A stretch of 50,961 nt of DNA from an uncultured Bacteroidota bacterium (GTDB lineage Bacteria; Bacteroidota; Bacteroidia; Flavobacteriales; Flavobacteriaceae), in the NCBI GenBank assembly GCA_902618245.1, contig CACMZR010000009.1, positions 1 through 50,961 of the forward strand. The letters are read 5' to 3'. The notes beneath the pieces are model-generated. The model was given only the letters and a program-made list of their open reading frames with translations, had not been told where the DNA came from and ran no database searches. The position numbers were made by a program, and so were the translations under genes. The stretch's first letter is position 1. Each line of letters opens with the position of its first letter. Below are positions 27,111 through 35,994 of the stretch, in pieces.

Positions 27111-27593
27111 ATGTCAAAATTTAAAAAGAAAAAAGGTGGAGATTTACCAGCCATTTCTACTGCATCACTACCTGATATAGTCTTTATGTTACTATTCTTT
27201 TTCATGGTTGCCACTGTAATGCGTGACAGTACACTGATGGTAGTAAATAAGTTACCTGCGGCTGATCAAATACAAAAACTTGACAAAAAAGACCGCGTAA
27301 TGTATATATATGCTGGTAAACCTTCATCAAGGTACCAAGATAAATATGGATCAAGTGCGAGAATTCAATTAAACGACAAATTTGCTTCAGTTGATGAGGT
27401 TGGTGCATTTATTCTTGCCGAACGTGCATCTAAAAGGCAAGAATTACAAAATGTTTTAACAACTGCCTTAAAAGTTGACAGTGACACCAAAATGGGATTA
27501 ATTCAAGACATAAAACAAGAGCTTCGAAAAGTTCAGGCACTGAAAATAAACTATACGACAAGAGTCGGTGACTACACTCAAAATTTGAATTAA
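27111..27593 (+). CDS. exbD: ExbD-like biopolymer transport protein, short form
   Basis: A 160-residue ExbD/TolR protein. The basic N-terminus (MSKFKKKKGGD) and helix (TASLPDIVFMLLFFFMVATVM) hold the conserved Asp. The periplasmic part has the DKKDRVMYIYAGKPSS strand and a charged C-terminal helix. It is the last gene of the ExbB set; a strong hairpin terminator follows about 32 bp after its stop. Two different ExbD subunits per ExbB imply a mixed stator, as in other Bacteroidota. Confidence 0.92.
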   Translation: MSKFKKKKGGDLPAISTASLPDIVFMLLFFFMVATVMRDSTLMVVNKLPAADQIQKLDKKDRVMYIYAGKPSSRYQDKYGSSARIQLNDKFASVDEVGAFILAERASKRQELQNVLTTALKVDSDTKMGLIQDIKQELRKVQALKINYTTRVGDYTQNLN

Positions 27594-27625
27594 TAAGATT
27601 GAGAGAAATATTATTTTACTTTATG

Positions 27626-27648
27626 AGTACCTACATAGGTACTTTTTT
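27626..27648 (+). terminator. Rho-independent terminator of the exbB-exbD run
   Basis: AGTACCT (27626-27632) pairs perfectly with AGGTACT (27637-27643) around loop ACAT, followed by a run of T to 27648. It separates the ExbB/ExbD genes from the outer-membrane protein gene that starts 9 bp later. Confidence 0.75.
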
Positions 27649-27656
27649 ATTTTACA

Positions 27657-28358
27657 GTGAAATTATTATATAAACTCTTACGGAAAAATATATGTTTTGG
27701 TTTATTATCAATAACATTTATATTCCCCTTTAAACTTAAAAGTCAAAATACAGATCAGCAAAAAGATTCAATTTTTTACAGAGAGGACCAGATATATTTT
27801 GGTGTGTCTTTATTGTTATTAAGGGCTAATCAAGAGAATCTAAATACAAGAGGTTTATCGCGTCATTTCCAATTGGGTTTGATGCGCGATATTCCATTAG
27901 TAAAGTCAGGTAAATTGTCTTCAGGTTTAGGTTTAGGAATTAGTTTTGAAAAATTTACAACAAATTTAATCCCCCTAGAAAATGGGATATATTCTTTTGA
28001 TTTTGAAAATAATATGGATAATTATTTTTCCGTATCAGTCAACTCTTTTGAAATCCCTTTTGCAATTAGATGGAGAAATTCAACAAATTTAAATTATGCT
28101 TTTTGGAGGGTTTATGGGGGTATTAAAATTAATTGGAACTTCCTAAATAGAGTAACTGAAGATTTAAATTTTGAAACAAATAATTATGAAATAAATACTT
28201 TTGTAACAAACACTTTTATAAGTTTTGGTTATAACACATGGAATTTTTATTTATCATATCCGTTAAATCCAATTTTCAATTCTAAAATCATAAATTCCAA
28301 TAACTCTTCAATTAGAATATCGCCTATAAAAGTCGGATTAATTTTTTTCATTTTATAA
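27657..28358 (+). CDS. Outer-membrane beta-barrel protein (PorT-like family)
   Basis: A 233-residue protein with a GTG start at 27657, set by the in-frame TAG at 27636 and the directly following signal peptide (to LKSQ). The rest alternates polar and hydrophobic residues with aromatic strand ends (IYFGVSLLLL, SSGLGLGISFEKF, NFYLSYPLNPIF) and finishes with a strand-like KVGLIFFIL, as in small outer-membrane barrels. The position beside rpoN and exbD is typical in flavobacteria. Whether it is the T9SS component PorT or a generic barrel is unclear. Convergent with rpoN, 4 bp between stops. Confidence 0.7.
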   Translation: MKLLYKLLRKNICFGLLSITFIFPFKLKSQNTDQQKDSIFYREDQIYFGVSLLLLRANQENLNTRGLSRHFQLGLMRDIPLVKSGKLSSGLGLGISFEKFTTNLIPLENGIYSFDFENNMDNYFSVSVNSFEIPFAIRWRNSTNLNYAFWRVYGGIKINWNFLNRVTEDLNFETNNYEINTFVTNTFISFGYNTWNFYLSYPLNPIFNSKIINSNNSSIRISPIKVGLIFFIL

Positions 28359-28362
28359 CCTC

Positions 28363-29805
28363 TTAAAGTTCTTTTCTCAATCTTGCAACAGGAATTTCAA
28401 GTTGCTCTCTATATTTCGCTATTGTTCTCCGTGCAATGATATATCCCTTTTTTTTCATCATTGCTGAAAGTATTTGATCTGTTAGAGGCTTTTTTTTATT
28501 TTCATCAAGTATAAATTGTTCAAGTATTTTTTTTATTTCTATGGATGATATATCTTCACCCTCTTTATTTTTCAACCCTTCTGAAAAAAATGTCTTTAAT
28601 AATTTCGTTCCATAAGGTGTGTCAATATATTTGCTATTTGCTACTCTTGATATTGTTGAAATATCCATATTAACTTTGTCTGCAATATCTTTTAGAATCA
28701 TAGGTTTAAGTTTCTTTTCGTCTCCACTTAAAAAATATTCTCTTTGGTGATCGAGTATAGCATTAATTGTTAGCGTTAAAGTCTGATATCTTTGTCTAAT
28801 AGCATCAATAAACCATTGAGCTGAATCTAATTTTTGTTTAATAAATTGGATTGCATCTTTATTTGATTTAGACTCTGACTTAGAGTAGCCAGAAAGCATG
28901 TCTTTGTATGTATTTGAAACCTTTAGTTGTGGTTCATTTCTTCTATTAAGCTTTACGTACAAATTTCCTTCCTCAATTGTTAAAATAAAATCAGGAACTA
29001 TTTGAGTATTTTGATCGTTAGATGTTAGTGCTCCCCCAGGTTTCGGATTTAACTTACTAATTAAATCTAAAGCTATTTTCAATTTTTCTTGATCAATGCC
29101 AAGTCTATCTTGTAGTTTTTTGTAATGTTTATGACTAAATTCATTAAAATAATTTTTAATAATTATTAATGCATGGTTTACCTCGGGTCTGTTAATATCT
29201 TTTTTCTCTAATTGAAGTTTGAGACACTCCTGAAGTGAACGAGCTCCAACACCAACAGGATCTAACGATTGTACTGATTTTATTATTTTTTCTACAAGTA
29301 ATGCGTCCACAAAAAGGTTTTGAGTAAATGCTAAATCGTCAACAAGTTCCTCATTACTTCTTCTTAAGTATCCACTTTCATCAATGCTACCAATTATAAA
29401 TTCAGCGATTTGAATTTCAGTATCTGACAAAATTAAGTTGACTATTTGCTGAGAAAGGTATTGATGAAATGTTAATCCTCCTGAAAAAGGGATAGTGTGG
29501 TCTTCGTCGTTATTTATGAAATTATTTGTGTAAAGCTTGTAACTAGGTACTTCATCATCGCTTAAATATTGATCTATGTCAATTCCATCCGTAGCAATTT
29601 TTTCTGTTTCCTCTAGGTCAGTCCCTGGAATTTCAGTATTTAACGATTCTTTTCCACTCTCTAATGCTGGATTTTCAGCTATTTCTGATTCAATTTTTTG
29701 TTCTAACTCCAAAGTAGAAAGTTGAATCATCTTCATTAGTTGAATCTGCTGAGGAGATAATTTCTGCGAAAGTTTTATTTGAAGGTTTTGCTTTAACATA
29801 TCCAT
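28363..29805 (-). CDS. rpoN: RNA polymerase sigma-54 factor
   Basis: A 480-residue sigma-54. The Gln/Leu-rich region I is at the start (LKQNLQIKLSQKLSPQQIQLMKMIQLSTLELEQ pattern, residues 4-36), then an acidic region II, the core-binding and HTH regions (LKDIADKVNMDISTISRVANSKY), and the RpoN box ARRTIAKYRE at the C-terminus. It directs activator-dependent promoters of the -24/-12 type; no bacterial enhancer-binding activator is in this window. Downstream of asnS with a 40-bp gap. Confidence 0.96.
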   Translation of the reverse strand: MDMLKQNLQIKLSQKLSPQQIQLMKMIQLSTLELEQKIESEIAENPALESGKESLNTEIPGTDLEETEKIATDGIDIDQYLSDDEVPSYKLYTNNFINNDEDHTIPFSGGLTFHQYLSQQIVNLILSDTEIQIAEFIIGSIDESGYLRRSNEELVDDLAFTQNLFVDALLVEKIIKSVQSLDPVGVGARSLQECLKLQLEKKDINRPEVNHALIIIKNYFNEFSHKHYKKLQDRLGIDQEKLKIALDLISKLNPKPGGALTSNDQNTQIVPDFILTIEEGNLYVKLNRRNEPQLKVSNTYKDMLSGYSKSESKSNKDAIQFIKQKLDSAQWFIDAIRQRYQTLTLTINAILDHQREYFLSGDEKKLKPMILKDIADKVNMDISTISRVANSKYIDTPYGTKLLKTFFSEGLKNKEGEDISSIEIKKILEQFILDENKKKPLTDQILSAMMKKKGYIIARRTIAKYREQLEIPVARLRKEL

Positions 29806-29845
29806 TTAATACGTCATTGTAAATATATACAATTTCATATATCCG

Positions 29846-31282
29846 CTAAAATGAAGCATTCTGGGGTGTTCTTGGAAAAGGAATTACGTCTCTAATATTA
29901 TTCATGCCTGTAACAAATTGAACCAACCTTTCAAAGCCTAATCCAAATCCACTATGTGGTACACTTCCAAATCTTCTCAGATCCAAGTACCACCACAACT
30001 CTTCACGATTAATTTTCATCTCATTTATACGCTTTTCTAATATATTAAGACGCTCTTCCCTTTGGGAGCCTCCGACTATTTCTCCAATTCCAGGAAAAAG
30101 TATGTCCATTGCTCTTACTGTTTTTTTATCGTCGTTTCTGCGCATATAAAATGCTTTAATATTGATTGGATAATTAAAAATTATCACAGGGCATTTAAAA
30201 TGTTTTTCAACTAGATATCTTTCATGCTCACTTTGTAAATCTGAGCCCCACTCATTTATTGGGAATTTGAATTTTTTCTTTTTATTGGGTTTTGAATTTT
30301 TAAGAATGTTGAAAGCCTCATCATAGCTAATTCTCACAAAATTGTTTTCAACTACAAATTTAATTTTCTCTAAAAGACTCATCTGGTTTCGTTCACTTGC
30401 AGGCTTGCTTTGATCTTCCTTTTGTTGACGTTCATTTAAAAACTCTAAGTCATCATTACAATTAGACAAAATCTCCCTCAAAACGCTTTTTACAAATTCT
30501 TCAGCTAAATCCATATTATCGTCAAGATCGTAGAATGCCATTTCTGGTTCTATCATCCAAAATTCTGCAAGATGTCTTGTAGTATTTGAGTTTTCTGCAC
30601 GAAAAGTAGGTCCAAATGTATAAACTTCACCAAGTCCAAGGGCATAAGCTTCGGCTTCCAATTGACCAGAGACCGTAAGATTGGTTTCCTTCCCAAAAAA
30701 ATCTTTTTTAAAATCAACATTTCCCAAATCATTTAAAGGAGTTTTTTTTAAGTTTAATGTGCTTACTCGGAACATCTCGCCTGCACCTTCCGCATCGCTT
30801 CCAGTAATTATTGGAGTATTTATGTAGTAGAACCCTTTTTTTTGAAAGAATTTGTGGATTTGAAATGAAAGAGATGATCGAATTCTCATAACAGAAGCAA
30901 AAGTAGTTGTTCTGATTCTTAGATGAGCTTTTTCTCTTAAATACTCTAAGCTGTGTTTTTTGGGTTGTATAGGATATTTTTCAGGATCGCAATAACCTAC
31001 TATATCCAGTTTATTGACATTTAATTCAACCTTTTGTCCACTTCCTAGGCTTTTTGTAAGTAAACCCTCTATATGCAGTGCTGCCCCAGTACTAATAAGT
31101 TTAAGTTTAGATACATCTAATGTTTCAAAGTCAATTACACATTGAAGATTTTCTACAGAAGAGCCATCATTTAATGCAATAAACCTGTTTGCTCGAAAAG
31201 TTCTTACCCATCCCTTAACAGAATATATCAAATTTCTTTTAGCTGATTCATTTAGAAGATATTTAATTTTGACTGCTTTCAT
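29846..31282 (-). CDS. asnS: Asparaginyl-tRNA synthetase
   Basis: A 478-residue class II synthetase. The N-terminal OB-fold anticodon domain (VKGWVRTFRANRFIALNDGS) is followed by motif 2 (FRAENSNTTRHLAEFWMIEPEM) and motif 3 (GFGLGFERLVQFVTG) close to the end RDVIPFPRTPQNASF, which is the AsnRS ending. An insert of charged residues lies around 280-310. It charges tRNA-Asn. The upstream gap carries the best promoter match in the window, so asnS-rpoN can be transcribed without the genes before it. Confidence 0.96.
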   Translation of the reverse strand: MKAVKIKYLLNESAKRNLIYSVKGWVRTFRANRFIALNDGSSVENLQCVIDFETLDVSKLKLISTGAALHIEGLLTKSLGSGQKVELNVNKLDIVGYCDPEKYPIQPKKHSLEYLREKAHLRIRTTTFASVMRIRSSLSFQIHKFFQKKGFYYINTPIITGSDAEGAGEMFRVSTLNLKKTPLNDLGNVDFKKDFFGKETNLTVSGQLEAEAYALGLGEVYTFGPTFRAENSNTTRHLAEFWMIEPEMAFYDLDDNMDLAEEFVKSVLREILSNCNDDLEFLNERQQKEDQSKPASERNQMSLLEKIKFVVENNFVRISYDEAFNILKNSKPNKKKKFKFPINEWGSDLQSEHERYLVEKHFKCPVIIFNYPINIKAFYMRRNDDKKTVRAMDILFPGIGEIVGGSQREERLNILEKRINEMKINREELWWYLDLRRFGSVPHSGFGLGFERLVQFVTGMNNIRDVIPFPRTPQNASF

Positions 31283-31310
31283 CTCACATTTATATCTATG
31301 TAATGCGACA

Positions 31311-31338
31311 CAAATATAAGTTTATTTGATAAAGTCAA
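31311..31338 (-). promoter_or_regulatory. Promoter of asnS-rpoN (exact Bacteroidota consensus)
   Basis: On the minus strand, TTG (31338-31336), 17 nt, then TATATTTG (31318-31311), an exact TAnnTTTG. The implied start near 31304 leaves a 5' leader of about 22 nt before the asnS ATG at 31282. Confidence 0.6.
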
Positions 31339-31358
31339 CGTAAAGCCTTCATTTTAAG

Positions 31359-33731
31359 TCACTGATCAAGAATTTCAAGTTTTGGTTTTTTTAACACCTT
31401 TTCGTTACTAATCGAATCTTCCAGTGAAATCAGTAATGATGGAAGTAAAATTAGATTAGCTAGCATTGCCATCATTAAAGTTACAGCTACTAGACCTCCT
31501 AGAGCCTGCGTACCTCCAAAATTGGATGACAAGAATATTGAAAATCCGAAAAATAATACAACAGAGGTGTAAAACATACTTATTCCTGTTTCTCTTAAAG
31601 AAGCAAAAATAGCCCTATTTATTTTCCAACCATTAGATATCAGTTCCTGACGATACTTAGCTAAAAAATGTATTGTGTCATCAACAGATATCCCAAAAGC
31701 AATACTAAAGACTAATATTGTTGAGGGTTTTAATGGAATTCCAGTAAAGCCCATTACTCCTGCGGTTATTATTAATGGAAGTAGGTTTGGGATTAATGAA
31801 ATTAAAATCATTTTAAAAGATCTAAATAAAAAAGCCATAAAAATAGCTATCAGTAAAATAGCTAGACTAAGTGAAAGGACAAGATTATTGATCAAATATT
31901 TTGTACCCTTTAAAAATAGAAGCGATTTACCTGTAATTTTTACTGCGTAACGATCTTTAGGGAAAATTTTCTCAATAAGTGAATTCAATTCAGATTCAAT
32001 TTTCTCCATTCTTGAAGTTTTTATATCTTTCATATAAGTTGTTACTCTACCAAATTGTCCTGTAGAATCAACATATCCCTCAATTAATTTGTTATCATTA
32101 TTTGATTTACTTATGTATGGATAAATAAAACTATTTTCTTGTGAAGTTGGAAGAGCAAAATAATTAGGATTCCCATTATAATAGGCTTGTTTTGCAAATT
32201 TAATTAGGTTGACTACTGAAATTGGAGGAGCCAATTCGGGAATTTCGTCTATTGTTGAATGCAATGTATTCATCCTCCTCAATGTAGCGGGTTTAACAAT
32301 ACCTTTCTCTCTTTTACTATCAATCCAAATTTCTAGTGGAACAATACCATTAAAGACCTCATCAAAAAATAAAATATCTTTAAAAAAGTCAGCTTTCTTG
32401 GGCATATCCTCAATAAGACTTCCAGAAATTGTAATTTGATAAATACCAGTTATTCCGATTATTAAACCTAATAAAGAAATTAAGTATACGTTTACTCTTT
32501 TTTTTCTAACAGTTTTTTCCATCCATGTAACAAAAAAATCAACGGTTTTATTCTTTAAATGTCTCAGATGCTTTTTGTTTGGCATGGCCATGAAGCTATA
32601 TGTAATTGGAATGATTAAGAGAGATAGAAGAAAAATCACAATAATATTTACAGACGCTACCACACCGAATTCTTTTAAAATTTTTGAATTAGTGAGAATA
32701 AAGGTCGCAAATCCAGATGCTGTTGTGAGGTTCGTCATCAAAGTTGCATTTCCAATTTTTGCAATCATTCTATGTAAAGACTTTGCTTGATTTCCATGTT
32801 TTGCAATTTCTTGTTGATATTTGTTAATCAAAAAGATACAATTAGGGACTCCAATCACAATTATAAGTGGAGGTATTAATGCTGTAAGAACCGTAATTTC
32901 ATATCCTAGCCATCCTAATATTCCAAATGCCCACATAACCCCTATACCCACTACGAATAATGATATTAATGTTGCTCGAAATGAGCGAAAGAACAAAAAG
33001 AAAATTATGGATGTTATAAATGTAGCCCCTATTACGAAAAGGCCTATTTCATCTACTATATTTTGAGCATTTAACGTTCTTATATAGGGCATCCCAGAAA
33101 TATATATTTTAGTATTTAACTTTTTTTCATATTCTTTAATTATTGGAATAAAACTGTCAAAAATAAAATCTCTTCTTTCAGCTGTATTGACAATCTTAGG
33201 ATCCATATAAATTATAGAACGAATTGTACTTGTATTTTCTTCGTACAATAAGTTTTTATAGAATGGTAGCTCTAGAAAAAGTTTTTCTTTGAATTTTTTA
33301 GGATTTTTTGCTTCAATAGGAAATTGTTTTGAAACCTCTTTAAAAATAAAACTCTTATCTTTTTTATTCTTTTTAAGATCTTTGATATTTTCCGTTGATA
33401 GAACAAAATCAATTTCTTTAAACTCTTCAATTCTCTTATTAAGATCTTTCCAAGTATTACGTTTTTTGGGGATATAAAATTCATTTTCTTGAAATGCTAT
33501 TACCAAAACGTTACCTTCCTCGCCAAATATGTTTGTGAAGGATTTGTATGTAATATTTTCTGGATGTTTATCAGGTAGCAGATTTGCTTCAGTATAAGTA
33601 AATTGCATGAATTTCCATTGCGTAGACCAAAAAATAGTAATGCATATAAGGGCCAATAAGATTAAGGCGCGATTTCTAAGAATGAATCTAGCAACTAAGC
33701 CCCAGAAATTCCATTGTTTTTTTTTCTTCAT
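31359..33731 (-). CDS. RND-superfamily exporter (MMPL type)
   Basis: A 790-residue inner-membrane protein with the two-fold RND layout: one helix near residues 20-36, a periplasmic domain, five helices at about 225-390, a helix at about 415-435, a second periplasmic domain and five helices at about 635-770. Family marks are IGVPNCIFLINKYQQEI and its repeat-half partner FGISVDDTIHFLAKYRQEL. Proteins of this kind export lipids or hydrophobic compounds; the cargo is unknown and no adaptor or outer-membrane partner is adjacent. It follows frr by 27 bp. Confidence 0.9.
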   Translation of the reverse strand: MKKKKQWNFWGLVARFILRNRALILLALICITIFWSTQWKFMQFTYTEANLLPDKHPENITYKSFTNIFGEEGNVLVIAFQENEFYIPKKRNTWKDLNKRIEEFKEIDFVLSTENIKDLKKNKKDKSFIFKEVSKQFPIEAKNPKKFKEKLFLELPFYKNLLYEENTSTIRSIIYMDPKIVNTAERRDFIFDSFIPIIKEYEKKLNTKIYISGMPYIRTLNAQNIVDEIGLFVIGATFITSIIFFLFFRSFRATLISLFVVGIGVMWAFGILGWLGYEITVLTALIPPLIIVIGVPNCIFLINKYQQEIAKHGNQAKSLHRMIAKIGNATLMTNLTTASGFATFILTNSKILKEFGVVASVNIIVIFLLSLLIIPITYSFMAMPNKKHLRHLKNKTVDFFVTWMEKTVRKKRVNVYLISLLGLIIGITGIYQITISGSLIEDMPKKADFFKDILFFDEVFNGIVPLEIWIDSKREKGIVKPATLRRMNTLHSTIDEIPELAPPISVVNLIKFAKQAYYNGNPNYFALPTSQENSFIYPYISKSNNDNKLIEGYVDSTGQFGRVTTYMKDIKTSRMEKIESELNSLIEKIFPKDRYAVKITGKSLLFLKGTKYLINNLVLSLSLAILLIAIFMAFLFRSFKMILISLIPNLLPLIITAGVMGFTGIPLKPSTILVFSIAFGISVDDTIHFLAKYRQELISNGWKINRAIFASLRETGISMFYTSVVLFFGFSIFLSSNFGGTQALGGLVAVTLMMAMLANLILLPSLLISLEDSISNEKVLKKPKLEILDQ

Positions 33732-33758
33732 GCAAGCCTATAAGCTATCAATTTTTTT

Positions 33759-34313
33759 TCAAATTGTTAAAATTTCTTTTTCTTTTAAACTAAAAATTTC
33801 ATCGGCTTTAGAAATAAATTCGTCAGTTAATGTTTGAATATCAATTTCAAAGTTTTTTTGAACATCTTCTGAAGTTTCAGATTTTTTAATTTCGGTATTA
33901 GCCTCTTTTCTTGCAGATCTAATTGAAACTTTAGCGTTCTCAGTCTCAGATTTAGCAATTTTCACTAATTCTTTCCTTCTTTCTTCTGTTAGAGCAGGAA
34001 TATTTATAATTATAGATTCACCATTATTCATTGGATTGAAGCCTATGTTTGCTGTCATAATAGCATTTTCAACATCACCTAATATTGATTTGTCCCATGG
34101 TTGAATTACTAAGGTTTTACTGTCAGGTGTATTAATATTCGCGACTTGTGAAATTACCGTTGGTGTGCCATAATATTCAACTTTAACACCACTAAGCATT
34201 ATAGGATTTGCTTTACCAGCTCGTATGTTTAACATTTCTCTTTCTAAATGTTTCAATGCTGAATCCATATTTTCTTTTGCAGATTCAATTATTATTTGCA
34301 TCAATTCTTCCAT
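33759..34313 (-). CDS. frr: Ribosome recycling factor
   Basis: A 184-residue protein of the standard RRF length. Three-helix bundle and beta domain marks: NIRAGKANPIMLSGVKVEYYG, VANINTPDSKTLVIQPWD, NIPALTEERRKELVKIAK. It splits post-termination ribosomes with EF-G. It begins 10 bp after the pyrH stop, the common pyrH-frr pair. Confidence 0.96.
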   Translation of the reverse strand: MEELMQIIIESAKENMDSALKHLEREMLNIRAGKANPIMLSGVKVEYYGTPTVISQVANINTPDSKTLVIQPWDKSILGDVENAIMTANIGFNPMNNGESIIINIPALTEERRKELVKIAKSETENAKVSIRSARKEANTEIKKSETSEDVQKNFEIDIQTLTDEFISKADEIFSLKEKEILTI

Positions 34314-34323
34314 TAAATAAAAT

Positions 34324-35031
34324 TTATGAGTTTACTCTTGTCCCAATATTTTCACCTTTTACAACTTTGAATAAATTATTAGAGGTATTAATATCAAAAA
34401 CAATTATTGGTAATTTATTTTCTTGACTTAGTGTGAAGGCTGTAGTATCCATAACTTTAATTCCTTTTTTCAAAACTTCATCAAACGATAGGTTATCAAA
34501 CTTTGTTGCCTCAATATTTTTCTCAGGATCGTCATTATAAATCCCATCTACTTTTGTTCCTTTTAAAATAACGTCCGCATTAATCTCGATTGCTCTTAGA
34601 ACTGCTGCAGAATCTGTAGTAAAATAAGGATTTCCTGTTCCTGAACCAAAAATTACAACCCTTCCTTTCTCTAAATGTCTTGTTGCCTTTCTTTTTATAA
34701 AAGGTTCAGCAATGGCTTCAATTTTTATAGCTGTTTGTAAGCGAGTAGGAATATTATTGTTTTCAAGAGCACCTTGTAATGCCAAACCATTTATAACTGT
34801 AGCCAACATTCCCATGTAGTCTGCTTGAACCCGGTCCATCCCCTTACTTGAACCTGAAACTCCACGAAATATATTACCGCCACCAATAACTATTGCTATT
34901 TCAATTCCTTTATCAAAAACCTTTTTTATTTCTTTAGCATATTTATCAATACGTTTTGGATCTATTCCATGACTTTGGTTGCCCATTAGCGCCTCACCGC
35001 TAAGTTTCAGCAAAATTCTGTGGTATTTCAT
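34324..35031 (-). CDS. pyrH: UMP kinase
   Basis: A 235-residue amino-acid-kinase-fold enzyme. Marks: [53 protein letters not shown] and [13 protein letters not shown]. It phosphorylates UMP to UDP. Often it follows rpsB-tsf; here it follows nadC, with a 96-bp gap that contains a promoter candidate. Confidence 0.96.
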   Translation of the reverse strand: MKYHRILLKLSGEALMGNQSHGIDPKRIDKYAKEIKKVFDKGIEIAIVIGGGNIFRGVSGSSKGMDRVQADYMGMLATVINGLALQGALENNNIPTRLQTAIKIEAIAEPFIKRKATRHLEKGRVVIFGSGTGNPYFTTDSAAVLRAIEINADVILKGTKVDGIYNDDPEKNIEATKFDNLSFDEVLKKGIKVMDTTAFTLSQENKLPIIVFDINTSNNLFKVVKGENIGTRVNS

Positions 35032-35048
35032 TTAAAATACAGTTATAA

Positions 35049-35083
35049 CAAATATAAAGATTAAAGAAGATATCTTTTGCAAA
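35049..35083 (-). promoter_or_regulatory. Candidate promoter of pyrH-frr
   Basis: On the minus strand, TTTG (35083-35080), 23 nt, then TATATTTG (35056-35049), an exact minus-7 box. The spacer is at the long limit of the reported range. The implied start near 35042 gives a leader of about 11 nt. Confidence 0.5.
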
Positions 35084-35127
35084 TGTTAAATACAATCTCT
35101 GACAAAAATTAAAATTTAAATATGAAA

Positions 35128-35994
35128 TTAAATTGCTATAGCTTTCAAACTCATATCAATACTTTTAATATTGTTTGTCAACTCACCAATAGAAACAAAG
35201 TCAACACCTGTTTCTGCATATTCCACAATATTCTTCTTTTTTATTCTTCCTGATGCTTCAGTTTTTTTTCTTCCTCTAATAAGTGATAATGCTTTTACTA
35301 ATTCTTTGGGATTATAATTATCCAGCAATATTCTATTAACAAAATCAAAATTAATTGCTAAATCAATTTCTTTTTGGTTTCGGCATTCTACTACTACATC
35401 AAGTTTCTTATCAAGTTTATTTAGATATTTTTCAGTTTTTTTTAAAGTATTGTTCATGCCACCACAATAATCAATATGATTATCTTTTATTAAAATTGCA
35501 TCGAAAAGTCCCATTCTGTGATTAGTCCCGCCACCAATCATAACTGCGAATTTTTCAGCGTACCTAAAATTAGGAGTTGTTTTTCTTGTATCTAAAATTT
35601 TGCAGTGTGTATGTTTTATCATCTTATTTAAATCTTTTGTGAAACTTGTAATGCCACTCATTTTTTGGATAGTGTTAAGAACTAGCCTCTCAGTTGCAAG
35701 AATAGATACTACAGGACCATGAACTTTAAATGCAATATCCCCTTTTTTTATTTTATTCCCATCTTCAATCAATATTTCAACCTTAAGTCTTCGATCATAG
35801 TTTTCAAAAATTAATTTAGAAAGGGAAACACCTGATAAGTATCCAGATTCTTTTACTACTAATTTTGCTGAGCTGATTATTTTAGTATCTATACATGATA
35901 AACTTGTATGATCAGCAATTCCAATATCCTCTTTTAATGCATTCTTTATAAAAATATCAAGTTGATTTTTGTAACGGTCTATAAAATTTGTCAT
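35128..35994 (-). CDS. nadC: Nicotinate-nucleotide pyrophosphorylase (quinolinate phosphoribosyltransferase)
   Basis: A 288-residue enzyme. Marks: ALKEDIGIADHTSL at the N-terminus, LDTRKTTPNFRYAEK and GGGTNHRMGLFDAILIKDNH with the substrate-binding basic residues, and TGVDFVSIGELTNN near the end. It converts quinolinate and PRPP to nicotinate mononucleotide. The only usable start, ATG at 35994, lies 38 bp inside the 3' end of nadB, pointing to translational coupling. Confidence 0.95.
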   Translation of the reverse strand: MTNFIDRYKNQLDIFIKNALKEDIGIADHTSLSCIDTKIISSAKLVVKESGYLSGVSLSKLIFENYDRRLKVEILIEDGNKIKKGDIAFKVHGPVVSILATERLVLNTIQKMSGITSFTKDLNKMIKHTHCKILDTRKTTPNFRYAEKFAVMIGGGTNHRMGLFDAILIKDNHIDYCGGMNNTLKKTEKYLNKLDKKLDVVVECRNQKEIDLAINFDFVNRILLDNYNPKELVKALSLIRGRKKTEASGRIKKKNIVEYAETGVDFVSIGELTNNIKSIDMSLKAIAI

